64,000 nt of DNA from Winogradskyella helgolandensis. Its GTDB lineage: Bacteria > Bacteroidota > Bacteroidia > Flavobacteriales > Flavobacteriaceae. Positions 54,801 through 63,105 of this stretch are shown one piece after another. The notes beneath the pieces were generated by a model. It saw nothing but the letters and a program-made list of their open reading frames with translations. It had not been told where the DNA came from and did not search any database. The translations under genes and the position numbers were made by a program. The stretch covers positions 2,925,001 to 2,989,000 of the forward strand of contig NZ_JABFHO010000001.1 in the NCBI RefSeq assembly GCF_013404085.1, written 5' to 3'. Numbering within the stretch: the first letter of the stretch is position 1; each line of letters starts with the position of its first letter.

Positions 54801-57111
54801 CTACACCAACTTGTCTAATATAAGTTGAATAGGTGCCAGCAGTATTTACAGTAAATACGTTACTATCTTGAAAAGTAATACCATCTAAACTATACTCATA
54901 TCCAGAAGGGACACCATTTACAGTAATACTTCCAGGTGTTGTACATATAATATCTGTAGCGTTAACAGTCGCATTTAATACGTTTTCATAAATATTGAAA
55001 TAAAACTGAACAAAACAGCCACCAGGATAATTAATTGTTAACCTGAATTGTCCTGAAGTATCTGCTAAAAAGTTTGGACCTGTACCAACTTCATCCCAAG
55101 TACAAGAGGCATCTTCATTTGCACAATCTGTATTCGAAACAGCGGAACAGCTTGATTCATCTAATTTTTCCCATATAACTGAGGTAGAGTTGGCAATGTT
55201 AGTTTCAATTAATTTTGAATCTTCAGCACCACATAAAAAGATGTTTGGCAATAATTTTCCATCATTAGGACATGTCACTACTTCATCTGCATATGGTATA
55301 ACAGGGTTTGTTGTATTAGAACCAAAAATCTCAACATGAAACTCTTGAATAATAGACTGACATGGAGCAACAGCTGTGTTAAAAGAGTAATAGGAGCCTG
55401 ATGCGGTAGCTGTAAAGGTTTGCCCATTTCCAATGACAGGTGTTCCTGTCGGACTAGTAGACCAAGCATAAGAATCATAACCATCTGCTGCTGTTAGGTC
55501 AACACTTTCCCCACATAAAATAATATCTTGGGAAAATGTACAATTTAAATCTGCCAAAAAGTTGGTTGCTCTTGGAGATAGTAAACAGCCCGTATTAGTA
55601 CTTAAACTTGGATCATCTGTAATATGGAAATTAGGGTTATAATAGCCATTGTAACTCGCAAAAGCCTGATTACTTATAATATTAGCACAAGCATTAATTA
55701 ATAGATTACAAGATTCAACAACTTGTACCTCGATACGAATTTCGTAAACAGGATCATTTTCTTCAACTAAAGAGTCATCTATTGCAAAAATAATTTCTCT
55801 CGTCGCAGCATTGTAACTTACAACAGAAACCCCTGTTGGTAATACTAAATCATCAGGATAATTAAAAATAATATTTACCGGAAGAACATCTCTAATTTGA
55901 AAACTAGTAGCATTATCATTTCCTGTATTTTGAAAACCGATGACATAATTTAAAGAAGCTCCAAGACCAACATATTGATCACCAATATCATTACCTGCAT
56001 CATCTTCTACAATTTTGGTTAGTACAATATTAGGTTCTATAATTTCGACTGCAAATGCAAAGAAATAGGGGAAATAGGTATCACCACTTGTTTCTAAACG
56101 AATGGTCCCAGCAGTTGCATCATTTGCAATTACTGAGTTTCCTGGATTAGGTATGGCAATAACACCAGTATCAAATCCTAAGGTATTTGTACTATTTGGG
56201 ACTCTATCATTAACAGGGGTTGCATCTAATTGTGTAACTGAACTATTGAAAAAATTGGCAACTGGACGATCTGCAGTAGATAAACTAACTCCATTTAATC
56301 TTAATCGATCACCTAAAATAGGACTATCACCCTCTAAAGTTGCAAAAGCAAAGTTTGCTCTTACTGGAGCAGGAGCAGGAACAGTTCTAAAACCATCAAC
56401 AGGAATATCTAATGTAGGATTACCTCCAGCAACACTAATTGCACTAAAACCATCAAAACTAGTAATTGATTTCCCTGGTAATGTAGGGTCTTCATAAACC
56501 ACAAACAAGGACCAACCAGCTGATTGACCTGTTCCGTTATATGGACTAAAAGATGCCGTTCTACCTTCATCCGAAGATACATTTGCAACAGTATATGTTC
56601 CTAAGTCAGCACCAGAACCATAACTAGTCACTATTGATGTTACATCTGCAAAACAAGCATAAGAAAAACTGTCTCCACCATCTACTGTATTACTTCCTGC
56701 TTCATAAATAATAGTACCCTGAATATCATTATAACCTCCAGATGGTCCTTTAAATTTTACATCTGTTATTGGCTCATCTCCAGGATTAACAGCACCCCAA
56801 TATAAACCTGCATATATAATTCTATAGCAATTAGGATTTGGAATTGTTAAATCTGCACTAGAAGAACTAAACGTAGACGCATCACTATCAATATCAATAT
56901 AGGTCATGTTCACCTGATGATTATATACTGAATTATTGTTGAAGGCGTTATTGTCTGGTCCGAGAATATTATTCCCAATAAGAACAATATCTCCTTTTAA
57001 ATCCTCATTAAAACGAGGAGTAAAGGGCTCATAATTTTGAGCGAAGGTTAATTGTCCCAAAATAAGTGTAAGGGCAATTATGGCTATTCTAGAAAAAGTA
57101 GGTTTTTTCAT
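48898..57111 (-). CDS. giant SprB-like surface adhesin, T9SS type B
   Basis: A 2737-residue exported protein. Residues 1-24 are a signal peptide. About 30-350 is a conserved N-terminal module (YRIIYAGLYWGAVNPG, SAGWSLFVVYEDPTLPGKSITSFDGF). About 355-470 is a DUF11-like module (VGLGASLNYVIGFQNTGNDNA). Ig/PKD-like modules follow to about 720. From there to about 2640 are some two dozen SprB-type repeats of 75-90 residues, each with C-x-G/D-x-D-G-x-I and (L/P)xGxYTVxVxDxxGC patterns. The last ~85 residues are a type B sorting domain (CIPNWFTPNNDDKFDTWAPGC ... LPTGDYWFVVKTND). It is a gliding or attachment adhesin moved along the cell surface. Confidence 0.93.
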   Translation of the reverse strand: MKKPTFSRIAIIALTLILGQLTFAQNYEPFTPRFNEDLKGDIVLIGNNILGPDNNAFNNNSVYNHQVNMTYIDIDSDASTFSSSSADLTIPNPNCYRIIYAGLYWGAVNPGDEPITDVKFKGPSGGYNDIQGTIIYEAGSNTVDGGDSFSYACFADVTSIVTSYGSGADLGTYTVANVSSDEGRTASFSPYNGTGQSAGWSLFVVYEDPTLPGKSITSFDGFSAISVAGGNPTLDIPVDGFRTVPAPAPVRANFAFATLEGDSPILGDRLRLNGVSLSTADRPVANFFNSSVTQLDATPVNDRVPNSTNTLGFDTGVIAIPNPGNSVIANDATAGTIRLETSGDTYFPYFFAFAVEIIEPNIVLTKIVEDDAGNDIGDQYVGLGASLNYVIGFQNTGNDNATSFQIRDVLPVNIIFNYPDDLVLPTGVSVVSYNAATREIIFAIDDSLVEENDPVYEIRIEVQVVESCNLLINACANIISNQAFASYNGYYNPNFHITDDPSLSTNTGCLLSPRATNFLADLNCTFSQDIILCGESVDLTAADGYDSYAWSTSPTGTPVIGNGQTFTATASGSYYSFNTAVAPCQSIIQEFHVEIFGSNTTNPVIPYADEVVTCPNDGKLLPNIFLCGAEDSKLIETNIANSTSVIWEKLDESSCSAVSNTDCANEDASCTWDEVGTGPNFLADTSGQFRLTINYPGGCFVQFYFNIYENVLNATVNATDIICTTPGSITVNGVPSGYEYSLDGITFQDSNVFTVNTAGTYSTYIRQVGVATNPCVFTVPDVQIRDREFSGSTIVTQPYCHDDKGTIYLAANDVDPQYSFTLHQAGTLVNSVGPIMDNTHTFQNLNPGTYTATITSENGCTFTEDITITEPPLLTATVALTSPLNCTDGEITVYPVGGTPPYFYFVNGSVDFQSVPEVIVTSAGIYNITVTDSNNCSTDVTISVAAIPEPDFNIDITDIACADSSDSGSLSINVTNANGNSIEYSIDGGTTFVNSNVFTGLAVGNYDVVLQYTSGSDVCETSPQTVAINSATVITGTAELTAPFTCVSDGTITVTGVTGGAAPYTYSIDGVTFQSSNSFNNLSAGTYTVIVKDASGCSSAMNQITVEALNPPTDLTFDNSPVTCPTNTSTISITGTTGGTGTLEYQITAPASAATAYQTSTDFSGLEPGTYTFQVKDENECVYSESYTVSPIPTPTLSVVLTDDLDCTASPDAVITGTISGPAPYTYSVSINGAAYASLGVTGTPFTYSTTNAGTYQFEITDANGCSATSSLLTVNPLSLPALSLVAQTQPILCNGDTNGAIDVTIDTSVGTPPFTINVNNDTTGTNYGTQTSSLPAGLYTVTLTDSKMCTTTETVTIDQPDAIVVDYDAIDITCGAGGVSQGSVIVNSVTGGTPPYNYFVTGTNGYSNSELNNIGSTSVSFDVVDFGLYQINVVDANGCSILVQDVLVASPPTDLDIDITATVNCATGGEAEVSIGSTLTSAGPFFFSIYEGPGFEYPTGTWLAEDTPGSESATFTGLIPGVVYTFIVFDQSTNCSYYEPATVPIPTNSTLTASAVSANNITCTGSADGNVSFTVNSVYGSAVSVNYEVFNSLSLATTGITGSGSVPANGSLSVTELGPLPFGNYFVSISETSGPNAGCGVVTVPFNITESAFLLELAVSIDQNANCNPNSGIISAIGSNGTPPYQYQITTTPAAPLATDAAWDASSTFNMDAGSYYVHVIDAYHCIVTSPIQVLNGDPTPVISATLTNQCTVAEGEYEIDVTLDTPGMSPYSVSINGGAFQSQTFPFTLSNLYSGTHTIEIQDVNGCGNTVSIDVVAPILITPEVTAFPSCNDDDGEITVTGSGGSGSYAYSILPSPASISLTGNVFSGVPSGSYTITITDTVTLCTEEVSVSVSQAILPTFTLTPYEITCFGDNSGSFEINIANYSGAYTYEVFDNLGTSITGIVNANTSTNPELVTGMEAGTFSVVITETDIPFCSATANVIIASPLDGMTLNVSETSNVTCNDNEGTITAIATGGWGDYEYELTGAATVAYSSNGSFSELSAGTYTVNVRDAGGCIVSESITLETPTPIAATFTPNTTVLSCFGDQDASITITNVTGGQGSNYSYTLNTVSPTPSVSGPQTSNVFENLGPGTYFVRITDGYGCEFSSVNMVITEPTPIESSLVRTTTQTCLTESTLTLSATGGTGLYSYSDNPSFSPIIGTFTTSTTFSVSDGTYSYYVRDANGCVTNVSNEITVDPLPTLEVTLESTNPIINCAGDNNGTILATAIGGLGNYTYTLQDNLGNDVIATELTPGYFTDLFAGDYIVLVESGDCNATSASISITEPDAPLDASIVVNNVSCAGNNNGSVEITASGGTGIIKYAISPQLNQFFETSTFEDLEPGDYNIIVQDELGCYLTFNFTITEPTPVILSIVADSFFPEVCAGDVDGEFSIAISGGTLPYSVSLDDYDGVYTTGSAAQTEFDFSNLTGGDHTVFVRDAEGCESEWNITFPESVSIQPEILIESVCDNNLQGNIVTVTVDASIDDLDQLDYSLNGGPYQSDNKFINVPVGTNHFIDVRHTNGCIQTTDFFDIEMADPVTLDLAEGDLNEYIANAAGGTGDYQFTINDEDYGYENSFIIYESGLYTITVTDSSGCFATIQVELEFQDICIPNWFTPNNDDKFDTWAPGCTENYPNLTFDIFDRYGRKIATYRVGEAWDGKYMGNELPTGDYWFVVKTNDSTHDKEFVGHFTLYR

Positions 57112-57178
57112 GATAATTTATTTTATTTCGTCACTTCATTTCTTGGGGCAAAGAAGAAAGCGACAGGTGGCTTAACTA

Positions 57179-59971
57179 TTATTGGTTTTCTATTTTTACT
57201 ATTGACATTTTTCCATTATATGGTCTATTTCCTTTAGCTTCTAAAGCTCTATTAGCACTTGAGATATTATCAACTTTATCATAGTAAATGTAATATTTAC
57301 TTGTCGTTACATCATGAAAGAAATCGACATTAGTTCTTCCAGAAGCGATGACTTTGGTTAAAAATTCATCTCTACTTTTCACATCTCCATGAACTGCAAT
57401 TATAAGATAGAAACCACTTTCAATATGATTGATATTCTTTAATATTTTAATACTATTTCCTTGTGCTTCTCCAAAATCAAAATCTTCAGCTCTTAAAGGA
57501 GTTTCTGTTAATTTAGTGGTTTCCCTTAAGTTCTTTAACATAGCTCTATCTTGGCTGTATCTATCGTCTTCACTATTAAATGCGGCACGCTTAATTCGTC
57601 TTCTTTTCTCAACCTCAGTAGCAACTTGTATCGCTTCTAATTTTGTGTCTAATTGAGATTTCACTTCGTTTGCTTTTAATTGTTCTGACTCTAATCTTTT
57701 AATTTCCTTTTTATAGAATAACGTAACTTCATCTAATGCTAAAGAACCTATAGCAACACGTTCTTCATAAAGTTTATTTAATTCATCAATCTTTTCACTA
57801 CGTGTTTTTATAACATTGTCTAGATCTGACTTAATTGCTCTTAGTTTATTGTTTTCAGCAGTCACACTTTTAAATGGTTTTGGCTGAACGGTAATACCTT
57901 GATCGCTTAAATCATTTTCTTCTTTCATATCCTTAAGATCTTGATCTTTAATAGCAACAATATCATCGAATTGTTTTAATAATTCATTTTGAACTGTTTT
58001 AGATGCTTCTGTTGATTTGGATATCGTTTGCATTGACACCGCAAGTGCATCTGTTGGATTTGAAATAGCATTTTCTTTCGCAGCTTCTTCTTCTTTTAAT
58101 TTTTCTTCTTCTAAAAGTTTAGCTTGAGCATCAGCTTCTTCTTTAGCCTTTTGTTCTGCTAATAATGCAGCTTGTGCATCAGCTTCTTCTTTTGCTTTTT
58201 GCTCAGCTAATAATGTAGCTTGAGCATCAGCTTCCTCTTTTGCTTTTTGCTCTGCTAATAATGCAGCTTGAGCATCAGCTTCCTCTTTTGCTTTTTGCTC
58301 TGCTAATAATGCAGCTTGAGCATCAGCTTCTTCTTTAGCTTTCTGTTCTGCTAATAATTTAGCTTGAGCAGCAGCTTCTACTTTAGCTTTTTGTTCAGCT
58401 ATAAGTTTAGCTTGAGCATCAGCTTCTTCTTTAGCTTTTTGTTCTGCTAATAATGTAGCTTGAGCATCAGCTTCCTCTTTTGCTTTTTGCTCAGCTAATA
58501 ATGTAGCTTGAGCATCAGCTTCTTCTTTAGCTTTCTGTTCTGCTAATAATGTAGCTTGAGCGGCAGCCTCTTCTTTAGCTTTTTGTTCAGCTAATAACGC
58601 AGCTTGAGCATCAGCTTCTTCTTTAGCTTTTTGCTCTGCTATTAGTTTAGCTTGAGCAGCAACTTCCTCTTTAGCTTTTTGTTCTGCTTGTAATTTTGCT
58701 CTAGTTTCTGCTCTTTCAGCAGCTTTCTTATCGGCTTCAATTTTATCTGTTTTGGCTTGTGCTTCCGCTAATTCTTTTATTTTTTGATCTTCTATTAATT
58801 TAGCTTGAGCTTCAGCTTCTTTTTGTTCTTTTTCCTGTGCAGCTATGATTTCAGCTTGTTTATCAGCTTCAAGTTTTGCTTTAGCATTTTGCTCTGCGAC
58901 TAATTTAGCTTCAGCATCTGCTTCTGCTTTCGCTTCTACATTATTCGTAGATTTGGCTCTTGTAGTATTTGGTTTTGAAGTTTTAACTACACGACGTCTT
59001 TTAGTTCCATTTGATGACAGAATACCACTCACTTCATCCTCACGACTGTAATCATAATAATTATCGTTTTTAAATCGGTAAGCTAAAGTTATTTCATGTG
59101 AAGGACCATAATTGCTTAAATCATCAAAAGCAGTTTCAAAATTATACTCAATTGCTATTTGTGTTGTAATGTTTAATCCAACTCCGCCAGAAGCTCCATA
59201 AAGTGTATTATAACCAGCTTGTGCCCAAATCCCTTTAGGTACAGTTACCATTGCGACTGCAGATATAATGGTTTCCTCTTTTTGAAATTCAGATCGTAAT
59301 AATCCAGTAAATTTACTTTCGTCAAAAAAGCCTCTGCTATCCATGTAGCCTGTGTACATTAGGTGAGCCTGAATACTTTGTTGTGGATTATCTTCAATAA
59401 GTGCTGAAGATTCAAAATTATATAAAGCCAAGTTATTTATGGATAATCCAAAATCTAAAAACTCAGTTCCATAATTTATTCCCGGATTAATGGTTAACAA
59501 AAAGTTTTCTGGGACATTTTGTAACGAAGGATCATCAAAATTAGTTACTACGTTTGCCGTGTTAACTCCACTTTTATAAGCTCCGATATTTAGTCCAAAT
59601 GTTAGATTACTATCGTAGCCTAATTGTGCATTATAAGCAAAATTCAAAATACCACCAAAGGTGGTTAGTACTCCATAGTTTTGTTGAAAAAGGCCTAGTC
59701 CAGCTCCAATATTTTCACCAAATCGCCCAGAATAACTTGCTAAATAGGTGAGTGGTGCGTTTTCAAATTGTACCCATTCTCTTTTGTTATAGATACTGAT
59801 GTATTTAGTTTGTTCCCTCACAAAACTAAATGTTGGGTTTATGGTATACCGATTAAAGGTTAAAGAATTTCGTGTTGGTATGGCAAGCGAAACCACTCCG
59901 TCATCTTCTTGAGCGTAGAATGTCTGTACAGAACAGAAACATAATATAAGAAGTAAGAAATGTGCTTTCAT
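57179..59971 (-). CDS. PorP/SprF-family protein fused to a TolA-like rod and a SPOR-like C-terminal domain
   Basis: A 930-residue protein. Residues 1-20 are a signal peptide. Residues 21-305 are a PorP/SprF barrel (FNRYTINPTFSFVREQTKYISIYNKREWVQFENAPLTY). After a basic linker, about 340-640 is an Ala/Glu/Lys coiled coil whose core, 426-617, is twelve 16-residue units of the type LLAEQKAKEEADAQA. About 650-820 are further charged helices. About 845-930 is an alpha/beta domain (SGFYLIIAVHGDVKSRDEFLTKV, KYYIYYDKVDN) that looks like a SPOR fold. It would link the outer membrane to peptidoglycan if the SPOR reading is right (inference). It is the middle gene of the adhesin operon. Confidence 0.82.
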   Translation of the reverse strand: MKAHFLLLILCFCSVQTFYAQEDDGVVSLAIPTRNSLTFNRYTINPTFSFVREQTKYISIYNKREWVQFENAPLTYLASYSGRFGENIGAGLGLFQQNYGVLTTFGGILNFAYNAQLGYDSNLTFGLNIGAYKSGVNTANVVTNFDDPSLQNVPENFLLTINPGINYGTEFLDFGLSINNLALYNFESSALIEDNPQQSIQAHLMYTGYMDSRGFFDESKFTGLLRSEFQKEETIISAVAMVTVPKGIWAQAGYNTLYGASGGVGLNITTQIAIEYNFETAFDDLSNYGPSHEITLAYRFKNDNYYDYSREDEVSGILSSNGTKRRRVVKTSKPNTTRAKSTNNVEAKAEADAEAKLVAEQNAKAKLEADKQAEIIAAQEKEQKEAEAQAKLIEDQKIKELAEAQAKTDKIEADKKAAERAETRAKLQAEQKAKEEVAAQAKLIAEQKAKEEADAQAALLAEQKAKEEAAAQATLLAEQKAKEEADAQATLLAEQKAKEEADAQATLLAEQKAKEEADAQAKLIAEQKAKVEAAAQAKLLAEQKAKEEADAQAALLAEQKAKEEADAQAALLAEQKAKEEADAQATLLAEQKAKEEADAQAALLAEQKAKEEADAQAKLLEEEKLKEEEAAKENAISNPTDALAVSMQTISKSTEASKTVQNELLKQFDDIVAIKDQDLKDMKEENDLSDQGITVQPKPFKSVTAENNKLRAIKSDLDNVIKTRSEKIDELNKLYEERVAIGSLALDEVTLFYKKEIKRLESEQLKANEVKSQLDTKLEAIQVATEVEKRRRIKRAAFNSEDDRYSQDRAMLKNLRETTKLTETPLRAEDFDFGEAQGNSIKILKNINHIESGFYLIIAVHGDVKSRDEFLTKVIASGRTNVDFFHDVTTSKYYIYYDKVDNISSANRALEAKGNRPYNGKMSIVKIENQ
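58121..58696 (-). repeat. twelve tandem 48-bp repeats within the SprF-rod gene
   Basis: Each 48-base unit encodes a 16-residue helical block; unit positions 1, 3 and 12-13 vary (K/A/T at the first, D/A near the end). Near-identical units at the DNA level (for example TLLAEQKAKEEADAQA repeated three times in a row) allow in-frame length change by recombination or slippage. Confidence 0.9.
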
Positions 59972-59972
59972 G

Positions 59973-61436
59973 TTATTTCACTACGGTTATTGAACCTTTT
60001 TTTGTTTTATTATCAGATGTTGTAATGATGTAATAATAGACTTGGTTAATGCTTGTTAATTTTAAATCGTTTTCTGGCCAATTGTTTAAGTAATCTTTGG
60101 TTTGTAGAACTACTTTTCCTTGGCTGTTCATTATAATTACTTCGGTATCTGTACCACTAACATATTGCGTTGGTATAATCCAGGTATCGTTAATTTGATC
60201 TCCATTTGGACTGATCAGATTTGGAATATTTATAACTTCAGGAAAAAGATCTAATTCTTCTTCAATTGAAAACAAATATTCAACAGATGTTGTACAACCC
60301 GTAGTTTGCGTAATGCTTACTACATAATCACCAAATTCAGTAGCTTCAAATGAAGCTTCCGTTGCGCTTGCGATAATATTACCATTTAAGTACCATGTGA
60401 ATTCTGGATTTATTGCCGTTGAGGTTACTGTAACCAGTAATGAATCCTCTGCTGACATTTCATTAAATTCAGGGATATTAATAGAGCTATCAAATAATTC
60501 ACTTATTAAATCTATAGATCCAGAAGCAGAACAGTCACCTAAATCTACTTGCACTGAAAACGTACCAGATTCATTTGTTTGATACATTTGGGTTGTAGCA
60601 CCTTCTATTATATTACCATCTTTATACCATTGGTATGAAACACCACTAATTGTGCTTAATGAGGTAAGACCTTGTTCTGGACAATACGGATTCCCTAAGC
60701 TTGAAACAATAGTAGCATTGGCTTCTCCTGATACGGCTTCACTTATGGTAACTCTATTAGAAAAGGAATCTGAAGTACACGTTCCATAGTTTGTTCTCAC
60801 AAAATAGGTGCCTTCTGTATCTACTGTTAAGGTTGGACCATCGGCAACAAAAGCAAATGTTGTTGGGCTAGTTTCCTTGTACCATTTAAATGTAAGGCTA
60901 GGGTATTGAAGGGGAGAATCGTTATTTCCATTTCCTGGATTATCAATAGATAATAAATAGCTACCTCCAGAACAATAGGCTCCTGTTGATACTAAGTTAT
61001 TAATGGTAAATGGTGAATCTTGAATTTTAAAATAAGCCGCAAATGGAACTGATCTAGAACTTGTGGCCGCAGGCGCACTACTCTTAATTCTAATACGGTA
61101 ATTTTCGCCGGCTGTTGTTTCTGGAATAGAAAAAGCTATTGTTGCTGGTGAAACAGTAACAGATCCTGCAGCTGTAGTATGTACAATTGTAGGGTCTGTA
61201 AATTCACCATCAGCATCAGACATTTCAATAGTAAATTGATTTGATGCGTTTAATGCAGATTCTGGTGAAAAAATAAATGTAGTATTATAGGTATTAAAAG
61301 AATCACTTGCACAAGCTTGACTAAAGCCTAAATTTGGCGTACCAATGACTACTTGTGCATTAGCTCGTTGTGACATAATAACGAGACATAAGCAAATTCC
61401 ATATAAGAATTGTTTTAGGTAAGTAGGTTTAAGCAT
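59973..61436 (-). CDS. T9SS type B sorted protein with Ig-like modules
   Basis: A 487-residue exported protein. Residues 1-27 are a signal peptide. About 28-140 is a beta-sandwich (GTPNLGFSQACASDSFNTYNTTFIF). Two or three Ig-like modules follow, with YCSGGSYLLSIDNPG, FKWYKETSP, YQWYKDGNIIEGA and FTWYLNGNIIASA (the W and Y/C core residues of PKD/Ig folds). Residues 400-487 are the gliding-associated type B C-terminal domain (IPNLISPNGDQINDTWIIPTQ). The stop is one base before the start of the SprF-rod gene, so the two are translationally linked. It probably sits on the surface with the adhesin complex. Confidence 0.88.
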   Translation of the reverse strand: MLKPTYLKQFLYGICLCLVIMSQRANAQVVIGTPNLGFSQACASDSFNTYNTTFIFSPESALNASNQFTIEMSDADGEFTDPTIVHTTAAGSVTVSPATIAFSIPETTAGENYRIRIKSSAPAATSSRSVPFAAYFKIQDSPFTINNLVSTGAYCSGGSYLLSIDNPGNGNNDSPLQYPSLTFKWYKETSPTTFAFVADGPTLTVDTEGTYFVRTNYGTCTSDSFSNRVTISEAVSGEANATIVSSLGNPYCPEQGLTSLSTISGVSYQWYKDGNIIEGATTQMYQTNESGTFSVQVDLGDCSASGSIDLISELFDSSINIPEFNEMSAEDSLLVTVTSTAINPEFTWYLNGNIIASATEASFEATEFGDYVVSITQTTGCTTSVEYLFSIEEELDLFPEVINIPNLISPNGDQINDTWIIPTQYVSGTDTEVIIMNSQGKVVLQTKDYLNNWPENDLKLTSINQVYYYIITTSDNKTKKGSITVVK

Positions 61437-61518
61437 TAGTTTGGGAATTGTAGTTTTTAGTCAATAAGCTGCTTTAGGGTTTTATCAGTGTCGTAACGTC
61501 TATAATTGGATAATAATT

Positions 61519-62838
61519 TTATTCATCCTCATCATCGTCAAATAAATCATTTGAGGCTATAATTTTGTTTATTCTTAATCTAAAATCTGGAGTTCTACTA
61601 TTATCAGAATCGATAAAAGTTTCATGATCTGGACCTTTTGAATAAACATTATCAAAAGCTCTACTGCCATACCAGCTCTCTAAATCATCGTTATTAGAAG
61701 CATACTTTTTGAAAATATTTCCTTTACAGTTATTGAAATATGAACGGGTAATTTTTACCATGTCTAAATTTTCACTGTTTATTTCAATACGCTCGTCTAA
61801 AAGTATTGCTGGCTTAAAACCGGAAATCACACTTTTATCAATATGAAACGATACGTCTGGTCCAATAGAAATAGCTTCTTGTACCAAGCCAACTTTAATA
61901 TCTGATTTTAAATCATTACTTACATTAACTAGAGTAAGGTTTTCTGCATTTACAAAAGTTTGCTTTTTAGTTGTATCTGCATTTTCCTTAATATCATAAG
62001 AGCGAACAGACATACATCTTGATCCATCAGCACTTGAGATATAAGGTGATCTCACCGCTAGGGCATTTTTAATATTGGATTGTGTACCTGTGTTAAAATT
62101 ATAATCGTTTTTATTTGATCTGAAAGACACCGTTTTTGTCAAATTAACTTCGCCTCCTAAAATATTAAAAGAATTACCTTCACAGTAACTAACCATAACA
62201 TTGCTTATAGCTGTTTGTGATCCAACGCCTGCAAGTGTAAGTCCACTAAAATTTTCAAATCCTTTAGATTTCTTTCCAGCGTATTCAATTCTAACATAAT
62301 CTAATATACCAGAGTTGCTTTCACTGTTATCACCTCCATAACTAATACTTTCAGTTGAAGATGGGTTTAAGCCATAGTTAAGAGAAGCAATTTTACCAAA
62401 TATGTTAATCGGTGCATCACCAAGTAAAAAAATTCCGCCCCAATCTCCAGGTTTTTTATCTGTTCTATTAGAGGTGAAGATAATTGGGTCAGTTGGTGTA
62501 CCTTCTGCAATAATCTTAGATCCGTTTCCAATAATTAAGGATCCTTTAGTTTTAAAATCGCCTAGTATTATTGTACCAGGTTGTATAGTTAAAGTAGTAC
62601 TATCTGTTACGAAAACTTCACCTAGTAAAAGATAGGTGTTCCTTTTGTTTAATGTTATATCTTCTGAAATGTTTCCAGACAATATTTGTGTCGGTTCTTC
62701 ATAGTTAGCTTTATTAGGTTGAAAGTCCGTCCATGAATCAAGCCAGTTATTATAGCCAGTAATTCCTTTTTCTTGTTGAGCAAATAAATTACCAAACACT
62801 AAAAGAAAGAAAAGTGAAGTAAGAGTAATTTTTTTCAT
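61519..62838 (-). CDS. secreted right-handed beta-helix-like protein, first gene of the adhesin operon
   Basis: A 439-residue exported protein. Residues 1-20 are a signal peptide. From about 55 the sequence shows the pattern GEVFVTDSTTLTIQPGTIILGD, GSLIIGNGSKIIAEGTPTDPIIFTSNRTD and GDWGGIFLLGDAPIN, typical of parallel beta-helix or choice-of-anchor repeats in Bacteroidota surface proteins. The C terminus is a run of acidic residues (DLFDDDEDE) with no type A or B sorting domain, so its export beyond the periplasm is uncertain. It has its own well-formed promoter (62889-62919) and leads the five-gene minus-strand operon. Confidence 0.75.
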   Translation of the reverse strand: MKKITLTSLFFLLVFGNLFAQQEKGITGYNNWLDSWTDFQPNKANYEEPTQILSGNISEDITLNKRNTYLLLGEVFVTDSTTLTIQPGTIILGDFKTKGSLIIGNGSKIIAEGTPTDPIIFTSNRTDKKPGDWGGIFLLGDAPINIFGKIASLNYGLNPSSTESISYGGDNSESNSGILDYVRIEYAGKKSKGFENFSGLTLAGVGSQTAISNVMVSYCEGNSFNILGGEVNLTKTVSFRSNKNDYNFNTGTQSNIKNALAVRSPYISSADGSRCMSVRSYDIKENADTTKKQTFVNAENLTLVNVSNDLKSDIKVGLVQEAISIGPDVSFHIDKSVISGFKPAILLDERIEINSENLDMVKITRSYFNNCKGNIFKKYASNNDDLESWYGSRAFDNVYSKGPDHETFIDSDNSRTPDFRLRINKIIASNDLFDDDEDE

Positions 62839-62888
62839 AGTAGGTAAATTTTATATTTAGATTTAAGGGCTTTAAATACAATTATCAT

Positions 62889-62919
62889 CAAACATATAAA
62901 TATATTCCATGAAACACAA
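62889..62919 (-). promoter_or_regulatory. promoter of the surface/gliding operon
   Basis: On the minus strand TTG (62919-62917), 20 bases, TATGTTTG (62896-62889): both the -33 and -7 boxes fit the Bacteroidota consensus. The predicted leader is about 45 bases. Confidence 0.65.
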
Positions 62920-62976
62920 ATAATATCGATAAAATACACTGTTAAATTGCTATTGTACCATTTATACTACAAAATA

Positions 62977-63002
62977 ACGCTTTTTGTCGGATAAATAAGC
63001 GT
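62977..63002. promoter_or_regulatory. inverted repeat with TTTTGTCGG core
   Basis: ACGCTT (62977-62982) and AAGCGT (62997-63002) flank a core TTTGTCGGATAAAT. The core resembles TTTCGTCGAATA at 9684 and the minus-strand TTTCGTCGG at 63711-63719. It lies about 60 bases upstream of the operon promoter. Confidence 0.35.
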
Positions 63003-63043
63003 ATTTAAAATTGTCTTCAATTTATTTTTAGAATCAATAGAAT

Positions 63044-63072
63044 AAAAAAACCTTGACCAGTTATGATCAAGG
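63044..63072 (-). terminator. terminator of the gene at 63106-63558
   Basis: CCTTGA (63051-63056) and TCAAGG (63067-63072) form the stem. The seven A at 63044-63050 give a U-tract on the minus strand. Confidence 0.7.
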
Positions 63073-63105
63073 ATTTTAAAACACATGTAATAATCAAAAA
63101 ACTAA

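Noticed and set aside
49000..56500. Long open frames on the plus strand opposite the giant adhesin (for example 56102-56497 and 52535-52780)
   Set aside because: They are antisense to the repeat-rich coding sequence, have low-complexity Val/Ser/Pro composition and no family features; they are by-products of the adhesin's codon pattern.
58121..58696. CRISPR-like or satellite array
   Set aside because: The 48-base units have no spacers between them and encode regular helical repeats in frame.
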